This document shows, piece after piece, positions 26,002 through 35,056 of a stretch of 64,000 nucleotides of DNA; the stretch's first letter is position 1; each line of letters starts with the position of its first letter. Below the pieces are notes generated by a model. The model was not told the DNA's origin and made no database searches. It saw nothing but the letters and a program-made list of their open reading frames with translations. The position numbers and the translations under genes were made by a program. Source of the DNA: Lachnospiraceae bacterium (GTDB lineage Bacteria; Bacillota_A; Clostridia; Lachnospirales; Lachnospiraceae); NCBI GenBank assembly GCA_021770615.1, contig JAETQR010000005.1:62001-126000 (forward strand). Direction: 5' to 3'.

Positions 26002-27006
26002 TCACGATTTCCTTTTCCCATTCCTGCGGCTTTCCCGGTACTGTTCCCTCGCCTCAAATTTCTCATAAGCATGTACGATCTTTTGAACAAGCGGGTGGCG
26101 CACCACATCTTTATTCGTCAGATAAGAGACGCCGATCTCTTCTACATCCCTTAGTACCCTGAGTGCCTGTTCCAATCCTGAAATCGTCGCAAAAGGCAGA
26201 TCTTTCTGGGAGAGGTCTCCGGTTATGACTACCTTTGATCCAAACCCGATCCGGGTCAAAAACATCTTCATCTGGGCCGGGGTAGTATTCTGGGCCTCAT
26301 CCAGTATGATAAATGCATTATCGAGCGTCCGCCCCCTCATATATGCCAGAGGCGCCACCTCGATCAGCCCCTTTTCTGAATTTTTCAAAAAGCTGTCTGC
26401 CCCCATGATCTGGTACAATGCATCATACAATGGTCTTAAGTATGGATCGATCTTACTTTGCAGATCTCCCGGAAGGAACCCAAGGTTCTCTCCGGCCTCG
26501 ATCGCCGGTCTCGTGAGAATGATCTTTCCGACTTCATCCTGCTTAAATGCCTGGATCGCCATCGCCATCGCAAGATATGTCTTTCCGGTTCCTGCCGGTC
26601 CCACTCCGAATACCATCATCTTTTCCCGGATAGCATCCACATATTTCTTTTGTCCCAGCGTCTTTGGTTTTACCGGTTTTCCCTGAATCGTAAACCCGAT
26701 CAGTTCTTTATCAATCTCCGCCATCGAAACCGTCGACTTTTCCCTGGTGAGCGCCAATACATAATTGACGTTCTGTTCGGTGATCGTATTTCCTCTCTCT
26801 GATAGTTCGAGCAGTTCATGAAAAACACGCTCCGCCTCACTGACTCTTTCCCCTTCGCCAATGATCTTTACCGAACCATCCCGCAGGATCACCTCTACCC
26901 CCAGTGTCCGTTCTACTTTTTTCAGATGGGCATCCAGTCCGCCAAATATATTATTTTCATGCGAAACAGGAATATCAATGATTTTCTCTTCCTGTGCCAT
27001 CATCAT
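26002..27006 (-). CDS. phoH: PhoH-family ATPase
   Basis: This 334-residue cytoplasmic protein of the PhoH/YbeZ family has Walker A GPAGTGKTYLAMAMA (about residue 137) and Walker B NAFIILDEAQNTTPAQMKMF. It begins with a KH-like N-terminal region. Three adjacent ATGs are possible; AAAGGA precedes the first. The start overlaps the 3' end of yqfD by 32 bases. It is often linked to ybeY and RNA metabolism. Confidence 0.94.
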   Translation of the reverse strand: MMMAQEEKIIDIPVSHENNIFGGLDAHLKKVERTLGVEVILRDGSVKIIGEGERVSEAERVFHELLELSERGNTITEQNVNYVLALTREKSTVSMAEIDKELIGFTIQGKPVKPKTLGQKKYVDAIREKMMVFGVGPAGTGKTYLAMAMAIQAFKQDEVGKIILTRPAIEAGENLGFLPGDLQSKIDPYLRPLYDALYQIMGADSFLKNSEKGLIEVAPLAYMRGRTLDNAFIILDEAQNTTPAQMKMFLTRIGFGSKVVITGDLSQKDLPFATISGLEQALRVLRDVEEIGVSYLTNKDVVRHPLVQKIVHAYEKFEAREQYRESRRNGKRKS

Positions 27007-28228
27007 CTTCCTTTCTTTTCTCCTCTGGCATCAGTTCCTCACCCGTTACATCTGTATGCTCCATCTCCGTGACCAGCATTTTGATCATTCCGGATGCCCG
27101 AAATGCTTTTTGCTCCTTCTTGATCCGGAGTGACTGATCCAATATCTGATACCCGTTTTCCTTATACCCTTCCTGTTTTGACAAAAAATGTCTTTTTAGT
27201 ATATCGGATGCTTCTTTTTCACTATACTGTGCCCTTTTCCTTTCATATCCGATCAGTGTTCTCTCTGTAATCTTCAGACTCATATCGAGTGGTATAAATT
27301 TCCTGTCTACACATACGTTATTTATTATATCATAACTGGAAGAATTATCAAACCATTTTAAGGGATTTTTTATGGAAAACCGACTTCCATTGCATTGAAC
27401 CGTGTAAATTTTCATGTCCCTGCCCGTCTTATTCTTATCCATATACTGGATATTTATGCTCTCTTCATAAGCTTTTTCCGTCACAAGACAGATTTCCCCT
27501 TCTGCATGCACACCATTATATTTTATTGTCTCGCCACTATCATCCAGGATTTCCACCACCCCACGGATCAATACATCCCCTTTTTTCACAGACGCTCCCT
27601 TTTTTACAAGCGGCGTCCCTTTCTGGGTGATAATACTCTGGATCTTTCCGTCACACGGTGCTGTCAAATGTGCGGGGGCCTCCTCCGTCTCCTCCTTTTT
27701 TTTCTCCGCATTTCCTTCCTTTACTTTTATATTCAGTATACACCCTTTTTCTTCCGCAGATACCCAGCTCATATTTTCACAAGTCTCCCGAAGGCTCCTC
27801 TCAATGCTGTCACAATTCAGGTTTTTCCGGAACATTCCGGTATACACTCCCATTTTTGTGACCTCTTTACTTATACTTTCCTGCGTATACTCCCTCTGAC
27901 CATAATAATTGATCTGCCACACAAAAAGAGATAAAAATTTGAGCACGGCAAAAAATAAAACCAGTCCAAACGTAAAGGTCCAGTTCCGCACCGCATTCAT
28001 ACATAAAAATGGCAAGCCCCGTTTTTCCCGTATATGGGGAATCACATGTGTCTTTCCCACAAACGCTTTCAACTGTCTGTAGTCCCCTGAAAACATACAA
28101 AATGTAACATGGTTCTTATGTATATTTACTTTCCAAAGCCGTATCCCATGATGTCTGCACAGGTTCATAAAACGTTCCCATTGTCCGGACTCTGTACTGC
28201 ATAACAGATATCCTCTCAACCACTTCAA
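26975..28228 (-). CDS. yqfD: sporulation protein YqfD
   Basis: This 417-residue membrane protein of the YqfD family is needed in the mother cell during sporulation in Bacillus. Visible features are a conserved N-terminal domain (GYLLCSTESGQWERFMNLCRHHGI), one membrane helix (about residues 87-110, WTFTFGLVLFFAVLKFLSLFVW), LNCDSIERSLRETCENMSWVS and a lipoyl-like segment GKIQSIITQKGTPLVKKGASVKKGDVLI. The start codon is TTG at 28228 with GGGAGGG upstream. It forms a unit with yqfC, 16 bases away. Confidence 0.92.
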   Translation of the reverse strand: MKWLRGYLLCSTESGQWERFMNLCRHHGIRLWKVNIHKNHVTFCMFSGDYRQLKAFVGKTHVIPHIREKRGLPFLCMNAVRNWTFTFGLVLFFAVLKFLSLFVWQINYYGQREYTQESISKEVTKMGVYTGMFRKNLNCDSIERSLRETCENMSWVSAEEKGCILNIKVKEGNAEKKKEETEEAPAHLTAPCDGKIQSIITQKGTPLVKKGASVKKGDVLIRGVVEILDDSGETIKYNGVHAEGEICLVTEKAYEESINIQYMDKNKTGRDMKIYTVQCNGSRFSIKNPLKWFDNSSSYDIINNVCVDRKFIPLDMSLKITERTLIGYERKRAQYSEKEASDILKRHFLSKQEGYKENGYQILDQSLRIKKEQKAFRASGMIKMLVTEMEHTDVTGEELMPEEKRKEDDDGTGRENH

Positions 28229-28244
28229 ATCTATCCCTCCCTGC

Positions 28245-28541
28245 CTAAAACCGAATCAGACTGATATCATTTATTTTGCCACATACCCGGCACTCATCCG
28301 GCTCAAAAGATTCGATGCAGAGCTCATCTCCGCATATCATTATCTTTACATGTTTTCCCTGAAGCTTTACCACCGTTCCCGTGTATTCAATGATGGATTT
28401 ATAATTTTCTATGATCGCATATTCATCCCCATAGGTTTTTACGATCGTCGCACCGTCCAGTATATCAGGCTGTAATCCAATCTTTTTTGATACAGGATCC
28501 ACTTTTTGCCTCACTTTTTGTGCCTGTTCTTTACCGCACAA
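28245..28541 (-). CDS. yqfC: sporulation protein YqfC
   Basis: This 98-residue YabP/YqfC-family protein has the pattern DILDGATIVKTYGDEYAIIENYKSIIEYTGTVVKLQGK. The only in-frame start before an upstream stop is TTG at 28541. A Cys pair near the C-terminus (DECRVCGKI) is extra to the Bacillus form. A sigma-E-type promoter lies at 28593-28565. In Bacillus yqfC and yqfD belong to the sigma-E regulon. Confidence 0.85.
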   Translation of the reverse strand: MCGKEQAQKVRQKVDPVSKKIGLQPDILDGATIVKTYGDEYAIIENYKSIIEYTGTVVKLQGKHVKIMICGDELCIESFEPDECRVCGKINDISLIRF

Positions 28542-28564
28542 CTTTTCATATTTCCGGTTACTCT

Positions 28565-28593
28565 ATCTTATGCCATCAGGCATGTCAATGTGA
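28565..28593 (-). promoter_or_regulatory. sigma-E-type promoter of yqfCD
   Basis: On the minus strand TCACATT (28593-28587) matches the sigma-E -35 KMATATT at 6 of 7 positions. After a 14-base spacer CATAAGAT (28572-28565) matches the -10 CATACANT at 6 of 8. The start codon lies about 17 bases after the predicted start. Confidence 0.55.
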
Positions 28594-28677
28594 CAACTGT
28601 ACCTGCGATATACCTGCGATATAAAAAAGGTCAAATAAAAAAGTGTCCAAATTATGGCACAAAATGAGTAAAAACGG

Positions 28678-28705
28678 TTGACGAATATAAAATTTATGTT
28701 ATAAT
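28678..28705 (+). promoter_or_regulatory. promoter of rpsU
   Basis: TTGACG (28678-28683), a 16-base spacer and TATAAT (28700-28705), about 80 bases before the rpsU ATG. Confidence 0.8.
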
Positions 28706-28783
28706 ATGTGTTAGTGCGAAAAAATACCCAAACAGTTGTATTTTGCACAATCTTACAGCTGGAGGGAGGTTAGGTGTGATACT

Positions 28784-28960
28784 ATGTCAAATGTGATCGT
28801 TAAAGAAAATGAATCTCTGGACAGTGCATTGCGCCGTTTCAAAAGAAACTGTGCAAAAGCTGGGATCCAGCAGGAAATTCGTAAGAGAGAGCATTATGAA
28901 AAACCGAGCGTTAGACGTAAGAAAAAGTCTGAGGCTGCTCGTAAAAGAAAATTCAAATAA
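28784..28960 (+). CDS. rpsU: 30S ribosomal protein S21
   Basis: This 58-residue S21 is complete: [21 protein letters not shown] then a basic tail [24 protein letters not shown] lies upstream of ATG 28784. It is transcribed divergently from yqfC, a common arrangement near the phoH/ybeY group, and is followed at once by a strong terminator. Confidence 0.97.
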   Translation: MSNVIVKENESLDSALRRFKRNCAKAGIQQEIRKREHYEKPSVRRKKKSEAARKRKFK

Positions 28961-28971
28961 TTGCACATACG

Positions 28972-29005
28972 ATGGACTTACCGCTTGGTAAGTCCATTTT
29001 TTTTG
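28972..29005 (+). terminator. terminator of rpsU
   Basis: ATGGACTTACC (28973-28983 region) pairs with GGTAAGTCCAT across a GCTT loop, followed by T8. Confidence 0.92.
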
Positions 29006-29038
29006 TCTCCTCCAGTGAGAAAATCCATGTTTTTCGGA

Positions 29039-29680
29039 TCAAACACAAGATGCCTGAATCTGCTGCAGCTTTTCCGTGTTTTTTGATACAGCTATCTTCA
29101 ATACCTCGATATCAAGCGCCATTGAATCCATTTTCTCTGTTCTTTCCTTATATCTTTCATAAGTAGACAAATAGCATGTCTCAATCGCATCCAGCCGCAT
29201 AATAACGTTGTTTTCTAAAAGATCAACTTCAATATGTGTCAGCTGCTTTTGGAGATTTTCTGTTATCTGTGTGAATTTTTTGTCCAAAGCCCCCAGCTTC
29301 TGGTCAAATCTATTTTCCATGATCCCCAGTTTCTGGTCGATTTTTTCCTCCAAAGCCTCCAGTTTCTGGTCAATTTTCTCCTCCAAAGCCTCCAGTTTCT
29401 GGTCAAACCTATTTTCCAAAGCCTTTAACTTCTGGTCAAATCTATTTTCCATGGTCTCCAGCTTCTGGTCGATTTTCTCCTCCAAAGCCCCCAGCTTCTG
29501 GTCAAATCTATTTTCCATGGTCCCCAGCTTCTGGTCAAACCGATCTTCCATGGTCTCCAGCTTCTGGTCAAACCTATTTTCCATGGTCCCCAGCTTCTGG
29601 TCGATTTTCCTCTCCTGATCCTCCAGTTTTTCATCAAGCAAAACAGAAATCGCCTTAAGATCTTCCTGTGTTAATGTCAT
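29039..29680 (-). CDS. coiled-coil protein built of 11-residue repeats
   Basis: This 213-residue soluble protein has no signal. After MTLTQEDLKAISVLLDEKL come ten near-identical 11-residue units, with consensus R/K-F/I-D-Q-K-L-x-x-M/L-E-N/E (about residues 26-135), a hendecad pattern giving a continuous right-handed or straight coiled coil. A unique helical tail (TQITENLQKQLTHIEVDLLENNVIMRLDAIETCY) follows. The DNA unit is 33 bases. AAGGAGG precedes ATG 29680 and a TTGACT-N17-TATTAT promoter lies upstream, so the gene is expressed alone. The tail resembles small phage-like or scaffold proteins, but no function is assigned. Confidence 0.8.
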   Translation of the reverse strand: MTLTQEDLKAISVLLDEKLEDQERKIDQKLGTMENRFDQKLETMEDRFDQKLGTMENRFDQKLGALEEKIDQKLETMENRFDQKLKALENRFDQKLEALEEKIDQKLEALEEKIDQKLGIMENRFDQKLGALDKKFTQITENLQKQLTHIEVDLLENNVIMRLDAIETCYLSTYERYKERTEKMDSMALDIEVLKIAVSKNTEKLQQIQASCV

Positions 29681-29722
29681 ACTTTTACCTCCTTTGCAGT
29701 CTGCGTCATTACACTTAATAGT

Positions 29723-29751
29723 ATAATAACACCTCTGTCTAAACTAGTCAA
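29723..29751 (-). promoter_or_regulatory. promoter of the coiled-coil gene
   Basis: On the minus strand TTGACT (29751-29746), a 17-base spacer and TATTAT (29728-29723), about 45 bases before the ATG. Confidence 0.65.
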
Positions 29752-29859
29752 TTAAATTTCTTCTTACTTGGGAAACATTTTGGATTCTATCATTGAATTA
29801 AATAGAAAAATTTGAATATCAGACTTTGTTTAGTATACCATATTCCGGTAAACATTACA

Positions 29860-29985
29860 GTCAAATACCCCGCAGCAGAGCTACGGGGCATGACCTGGCT
29901 TCTCTTTAAGCAGATTCACCCCAGAGGGGCGGGGTATTTGACCCCGCGGCAGTCGCCAAATGGACATGCAAGCATGTCCGCTTGG
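29860..29985. repeat. compound palindromic intergenic element
   Basis: GTCAAATACCCCGC (29860-29873) is perfectly complementary to 29929-29942. It is followed by a second hairpin in which GCCAA..GGACATG pairs with CATGTCC..TTGGC (about 29955-29985). The rest of the 29681-30098 gap holds only the coiled-coil promoter and AT-rich sequence; no gene was seen there. Confidence 0.75.
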
Positions 29986-30098
29986 CTCGTTGCTTCGCGA
30001 GAATAAAATTTTCCTGCTTTCCATATTTTCTTCATTACAGCATATCATCCTATCATGACAAAATACAGAAAACAGGAAAAAATTTGTTATTTATCGTG

Positions 30099-32741
30099 TC
30101 AGCGCACCAACTGCCCTTCCACAACTTCTCTCGCTTTTTTCAGAGCCTCCGGGATACCCGCCGGATTTTTACCGCCGGCCTGCGCCATATTCGGACGGCC
30201 GCCTCCGCCTCCGCCCACGGAGGAAGCGATTTCTTTAATGAGGTTTCCGGCATGAGCCCCCTTTGCAATGGCACCATCCGTCGCTGTAGCCATCAGATTC
30301 ACCTTTCCGTCCTTTTCTGTGGCAAATACAATGACTGCTTCGCCGAGCTTCTGCTTTGCTTCATCTCCCAAATCTCTCATCCCATTCATATCCACATCCG
30401 AGAGCTGGCGGATCAGAACCCGGATTCCGGAGATTTCCTCTGCCTCTGACAGTACGTCTCCTGCTGCTGCCTTCGCCATCTTTGCTTTTAATTTATCGTT
30501 TTCCCTGGAAAGGGCCTTTAACTCCTCCTGCATGGATGCGACCTTCTTCACCACCTCTGCCGGATTTGTCTTCAGTACTTTTGCTGCTTCCTGCAGCTGT
30601 TTCTCCACCTGGGTAAAGTGTGCGATCAGTCCGGCACCGGTCAGCGCCTCGATCCTTCTCACCCCGGCTGCTACCCCGCTCTCAGAAATGATCTTAAAGG
30701 CAGAAATATTTTTTGTATTTTCTACATGAGTACCACCACAGAGCTCAGAACTAAAATCGCCCATTTGCACGACGCGGACCTTCTCCCCGTATTTTTCCCC
30801 AAAGAGCGCCATTGCTCCTGTCTTTTTGGCCTCCTCTAACGTCATCTCGCTTGTAACTACTTTAAGGCCCTTTGCAATTTCTGCATTTACGATCTCCTCT
30901 ACCCGGGAAATCTCCTCTTCTGTCATCGGCGAAAAATGAGTGAAGTCAAAACGGAGCTTATCCCGATCGACAAATGATCCTGCCTGCTCTACATGATTCC
31001 CAAGAACCATCCGGAGCGCTTTCTGCATCAGATGAGTCGCACTATGGTTGTTAGCAGTCAGATTCCTGCGTTCCTCATCTACCTTTAGTGTCACTTTCTC
31101 ACCGGTACGTAACGAACCACAGAGCACTTTACCCACATGCCCGATCTTTGTTCCCTGAAGCTTGATCGTATCTTCTACCAGAAATTCACCATCCGAAGTG
31201 GTGATGATACCGGTATCGGCTTTCTGGCCACCCATTGTCGCATAAAACGGAGTCTCTTTCACAAGAACCGTTCCCTCCATGCCCTCGGAAAGCTCGTCCA
31301 CGACCGCATCCGGTGTCGTGAGTACCGTGATCTGTGAATCGTGCACCAGCCTGTCATAACCGACAAATTTACTCTCAATAGCAGCATCAATGGACTGATA
31401 TACCGTCTCCTCTGCGCCCATATAATTCGTAACCTCTCTCGCCTCTCTCGCTGTGCGGCGCTGGATCTCCATCGCTTCCTGAAAACCGTCTTCGTCTACT
31501 GTAAACCCTTTCTCCTCAAGGATTTCTATCGTAAGATCCATCGGAAAGCCATACGTATCATACAGGCGGAATGTATCCTCCCCCGACAAAACCGTACTTT
31601 TTTCCTTCTTCATCTTCTCCATCATATCATTTAAAATACTAAGGCCCTGATCGATCGTTTTGTTAAAATTCTCTTCTTCCGTAGTGATCAGCTTTAAAAT
31701 ATATTCCTTCTTGTCAGCGAGCTCCGGATATCCATCTTTTGACTCCCGGATCACCGTCTCACTCAGTTCGGATAAAAATTCTTTTTGAATACCGAGGATC
31801 CTTCCATGACGGGCCGCACGTCTCAAAAGACGGCGCAGCACATACCCTCGTCCCTCATTCGATGGCATGATCCCGTCCGACACCATAAATGTCACTGAGC
31901 GGATATGATCGGTGATGATCCGGATCGATATATCTTTCTTATCGTCACTTCTATACTCAGCATGCGCAAACTCACAGACTTTGTCCCGGATTGCCTTGAT
32001 CGTGTCCACATCAAAGATCGAATCGACATCCTGCATCACGGTAGCAAGTCTCTCAAGCCCCATTCCGGTATCGATATTCTTATTTGCTAATTCCTCATAA
32101 TTTCCATTTCCATCATTATTGAACTGGGTAAATACATTATTCCATATCTCTACGTACCTGTCGCAGTCACATCCGACGGTACAGCCGGGTTTCCCGCAAC
32201 CATATTTCTCCCCACGGTCATAATAGATCTCTGAGGACGGGCCACACGGACCCGCACCGTGCTCCCAGAAATTATCTTCTTTCCCAAAGCGGAAGATCCG
32301 TTCTTTTTCAATACCAATCTCTTTGTTCCATATATCAAAGGCCTCATCGTCTTCCTCATAAACAGACGGATACAATCTGTCTGCCGGGATCTCAAGAACC
32401 TTTGTCAGAAATTCCCACGACCATTCGATCGCCTCACGTTTAAAATAATCACCAAAAGAAAAATTTCCGAGCATCTCAAAAAAGGTACCGTGTCTTGCCG
32501 TCTTTCCCACATTCTCAATATCACCGGTACGGATGCATTTCTGGCAGGTCGTCACCCGTTTTCTCGGCGGTATCTCCTGGCCTGTAAAATATGGTTTCAA
32601 AGGCGCCATTCCCGCATTGATCAAAAGCAGGCTCTTGTCATTCTGCGGAATCAGGGAAAAGCTCTTCATGACCAGATGCCCCTTACTCTCAAAAAACTCA
32701 AGGTACATTTTTCTAAGTTCATTTAATCCGTATGGTTTCAT
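30099..32741 (-). CDS. alaS: alanyl-tRNA synthetase
   Basis: This 880-residue class II synthetase charges tRNA-Ala. It starts MKPYGLNELRKMYLEFFESKGHL at 32741 behind AAGGAGG; an upstream in-frame ATG at 32798 has no ribosome binding site. The catalytic core has FFEMLGNFSFGDYFK. The editing domain has HSATHLMQKALR and SELCGGTHV zinc ligands. The C-terminal Ala domain ends in SSVGGGGGGRPNMAQAGG. The length is standard. No T-box is found before it; it lies 91 bases after proA on the same strand. Confidence 0.97.
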   Translation of the reverse strand: MKPYGLNELRKMYLEFFESKGHLVMKSFSLIPQNDKSLLLINAGMAPLKPYFTGQEIPPRKRVTTCQKCIRTGDIENVGKTARHGTFFEMLGNFSFGDYFKREAIEWSWEFLTKVLEIPADRLYPSVYEEDDEAFDIWNKEIGIEKERIFRFGKEDNFWEHGAGPCGPSSEIYYDRGEKYGCGKPGCTVGCDCDRYVEIWNNVFTQFNNDGNGNYEELANKNIDTGMGLERLATVMQDVDSIFDVDTIKAIRDKVCEFAHAEYRSDDKKDISIRIITDHIRSVTFMVSDGIMPSNEGRGYVLRRLLRRAARHGRILGIQKEFLSELSETVIRESKDGYPELADKKEYILKLITTEEENFNKTIDQGLSILNDMMEKMKKEKSTVLSGEDTFRLYDTYGFPMDLTIEILEEKGFTVDEDGFQEAMEIQRRTAREAREVTNYMGAEETVYQSIDAAIESKFVGYDRLVHDSQITVLTTPDAVVDELSEGMEGTVLVKETPFYATMGGQKADTGIITTSDGEFLVEDTIKLQGTKIGHVGKVLCGSLRTGEKVTLKVDEERRNLTANNHSATHLMQKALRMVLGNHVEQAGSFVDRDKLRFDFTHFSPMTEEEISRVEEIVNAEIAKGLKVVTSEMTLEEAKKTGAMALFGEKYGEKVRVVQMGDFSSELCGGTHVENTKNISAFKIISESGVAAGVRRIEALTGAGLIAHFTQVEKQLQEAAKVLKTNPAEVVKKVASMQEELKALSRENDKLKAKMAKAAAGDVLSEAEEISGIRVLIRQLSDVDMNGMRDLGDEAKQKLGEAVIVFATEKDGKVNLMATATDGAIAKGAHAGNLIKEIASSVGGGGGGRPNMAQAGGKNPAGIPEALKKAREVVEGQLVR

Positions 32742-32832
32742 TTCCAAATCCTCCTTCTCAAGTTCATCAGTGAACTTATAAAACGGACTTTCGTCCACTT
32801 TTTTCCATATTCTTTGAAATAATACCGGCCGA

Positions 32833-34077
32833 TCATTCCCTGATCTGTCCGTTTCCTAAAATAACATATTTTGTACTTGTGAGGGCAGTCAGCCCCATCG
32901 GTCCTCTGGCATGCAATTTCTGGGTACTGATACCGATCTCCGCCCCAAATCCAAACTCAAATCCATCCGTAAATCTCGTAGAAGCATTGACATAAACTGC
33001 TGCCGCATCGATCTCATTTAAAAATTTCATGGAATGATCATAATCCTTCGTCACGATTGTCTCAGAATGCCCGGTATTATAACGGTTTATATGATCAATC
33101 GCCTCCTCAATGCTGTCTACTACTTTCATGGAAATTATTTTATCCAGATATTCTGTCCCAAAGTCCTCTTCGGCAGCCTCTTTTATTTGATCATCATACT
33201 GCCTCGCCCTCCCGTCTCCGCGGATCTCAACACCGTGGGCATACAGCGCCTCACAGATGGCAGGAATCGAATCCGCCGCCACTTCACGGTGTATCACAAG
33301 GGACTCACAGGCGTTACACACGCCTAAACGCTGTGTCTTGGCATTCACAATGATCTTAACTGCCATATCGATATCCGCAAATTCATCCACATATACATGG
33401 CAGTTCCCTGTTCCGGTCTCAATGACCGGTACCGTACTTTTTTCTACTACAGTACGGATCAGTCCGGCTCCCCCCCTCGGGATCAGAACATCCATATACT
33501 GGTTCATACGCATAAACTCCTGCGCTGTCTCCCGGGACGTATCTTCCAAAAGCTGTATCGCATCTGCGGGAAGCCCCTCCCGGAGAAGAGCCTCTCTTAT
33601 CACCTTTACGATCGCCATATTCGAATGGATCGCATCACTTCCCCCCCGGAGTATGACTGCATTCCCTGTTTTAAAGCAAAGTGCAAAGGCATCCGCCGTC
33701 ACATTTGGTCTCGACTCATAAATGATCCCGATGACTCCCATCGGAACCCGCTTCTGTCCGACCCTAAGACCATTTGGCGTCGTTTTCATGGAAATCATTT
33801 CACCAACAGGATCGTCCAGGTTCACAACCTGACGGAGCCCTTCCGCCATTCCTCCGATACGGTCTTTATCAAGAGATAGCCTGTCGATCAGGGATTCCTT
33901 CATCCCTGCTTTCTCCGCATTGCTGATATCCTCTGCATTGGCGGAAAGTATCTCGGCTTCGTGCCCTGTAAGAGCTGCCGCCACCGCAGAAAGCCCTTTA
34001 TTTTTTTCGGTCACTGACAAACGGTTCATTACCGCCGACGCTGCCTTCGCTGCCATTCCGATCTGTTCAAGTGTCAT
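32833..34077 (-). CDS. proA: gamma-glutamyl phosphate reductase
   Basis: This 414-residue enzyme performs the second step of proline synthesis, NADPH reduction of glutamyl 5-phosphate. Features are [43 protein letters not shown] with the catalytic Cys, and a C-terminal [18 protein letters not shown]. Its ATG overlaps the stop of the upstream cyclo-ligase gene by 4 bases. With proB at 35039 it completes the path to glutamate semialdehyde; proC is not in the window. Confidence 0.96.
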   Translation of the reverse strand: MTLEQIGMAAKAASAVMNRLSVTEKNKGLSAVAAALTGHEAEILSANAEDISNAEKAGMKESLIDRLSLDKDRIGGMAEGLRQVVNLDDPVGEMISMKTTPNGLRVGQKRVPMGVIGIIYESRPNVTADAFALCFKTGNAVILRGGSDAIHSNMAIVKVIREALLREGLPADAIQLLEDTSRETAQEFMRMNQYMDVLIPRGGAGLIRTVVEKSTVPVIETGTGNCHVYVDEFADIDMAVKIIVNAKTQRLGVCNACESLVIHREVAADSIPAICEALYAHGVEIRGDGRARQYDDQIKEAAEEDFGTEYLDKIISMKVVDSIEEAIDHINRYNTGHSETIVTKDYDHSMKFLNEIDAAAVYVNASTRFTDGFEFGFGAEIGISTQKLHARGPMGLTALTSTKYVILGNGQIRE

Positions 34078-34682
34078 GCTTTGTCTCCTCCTTCTATCTG
34101 AAATAACCCTCTCTGGGTCATAATATGATCCGGTTTCCTGTCAAATGATCCGGATGGTATAAGAACCGTCTTTTGCTCATAAAACGCAACCAAAAGACTT
34201 GTCAGATATTCTCCATACCGCGAAAGATACCGGTCATAGTATCCGCCGCCATATCCGATCCGGTTTCCGTTTTCATCAAATCCAGCTCCGGGCATGATCA
34301 TGAGAATCTGTTCCCTGGAACACCGCTTCTCCCCTGAAAACATGACATCCGGCGACTCCGTCGCCTTCGGCTCCAAAATCCCCTGATATCCCTTTCGAAG
34401 CGATGCAAAATCCTTCACCGGATAAAAATACATCTGTTTTTTCATGAAATCTGTCTTGGGAAGATATAACTGTTTCCCATGTTCCAGTACCGTCTGGTTC
34501 AAAAAACCCGTCTCCACCTCTGAGCGTATCGATGAATACGATAAAATAATCTCTGCCCTTTCGTACCATTCCGAATCCAGAACGTTCTTTACGATACTCT
34601 GAGAACTTTCCAGCCGCCATACCGGATCCAGATCATCCCTGTGCTCCAGGGCTTTTTTACGAACCTTCTGCTTGCTTATCAT
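34074..34682 (-). CDS. 5-formyltetrahydrofolate cyclo-ligase
   Basis: This 202-residue folate enzyme converts 5-formyl-THF to 5,10-methenyl-THF with ATP. It has an N-terminal [13 protein letters not shown] and the hallmark [24 protein letters not shown]. Standard length. It sits between proB and proA in the operon, translationally coupled to proA; the placement is neutral for function. Confidence 0.94.
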   Translation of the reverse strand: MISKQKVRKKALEHRDDLDPVWRLESSQSIVKNVLDSEWYERAEIILSYSSIRSEVETGFLNQTVLEHGKQLYLPKTDFMKKQMYFYPVKDFASLRKGYQGILEPKATESPDVMFSGEKRCSREQILMIMPGAGFDENGNRIGYGGGYYDRYLSRYGEYLTSLLVAFYEQKTVLIPSGSFDRKPDHIMTQRGLFQIEGGDKA

Positions 34683-34700
34683 CGTCTGAGAGAACCTTTC

Positions 34701-34910
34701 CTAATGTTTATTCTTTTTCGTCAGCGGTGTGATCGTTCCGTCCTTTTCCTGTATGGAAACATTAGAAAGCGTCGCCCGGAGATTATTTCTCACCGCATCG
34801 ATGTACTCCGCCCTCAAAAGCGCCTGTTCCTTCGCTTCTTCCTCTGTGAGAGTACCCTCTTTTTTCTTTTTATACAATTCATTGATCCTCTTTATCTTTT
34901 CCTCATTCAT
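34701..34910 (-). CDS. DUF896 family small protein
   Basis: This 69-residue protein of the DUF896 (YnzC/UPF0291) family begins NEEKIKRINELYKKKKEGTLTEEE, then AKEQALLRAEYIDAVRNNLRATLSNV. The ATG at 34910 has GGAGG 5 bases before it; an ATG at 34922 overlaps that site. Helical, cytoplasmic; the molecular role is not established. Confidence 0.92.
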   Translation of the reverse strand: MNEEKIKRINELYKKKKEGTLTEEEAKEQALLRAEYIDAVRNNLRATLSNVSIQEKDGTITPLTKKNKH

Positions 34911-34924
34911 TTTTTCCTCCATTC

Positions 34925-35056
34925 CGAAGCGCTTTGCGCTAAGGACGCGAGCAGAATTTCAGATTCTGCTCTGCAATCAATAGAATTTGTGACGCTTCGG
35001 CACAAATTCTTGGTTGAATAAATTGCTCACCAGAGAATTTATTCAACCTTTCTCTC
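34925..35056. repeat. cluster of three hairpins after proB
   Basis: Adjacent inverted repeats GCAGAATTT/AGATTCTGC, AGAATTTGTG/CACAAATTCT and TTGAATAAATT/AATTTATTCAA fill the gap between proB and the DUF896 gene; the last overlaps the proB stop. None has a clear T-tract. Confidence 0.6.

Noticed and set aside
29208..29618. Plus-strand frame rich in SFWSNLFSM repeats
   Set aside because: It is the antisense shadow of the 33-base coiled-coil repeats on the minus strand, which have the promoter, ribosome binding site and sensible protein.
30099..32833. T-box in front of alaS
   Set aside because: The 91 bases between proA and alaS hold only small hairpins and no GGGTGGNACCGCG sequence or specifier stem.
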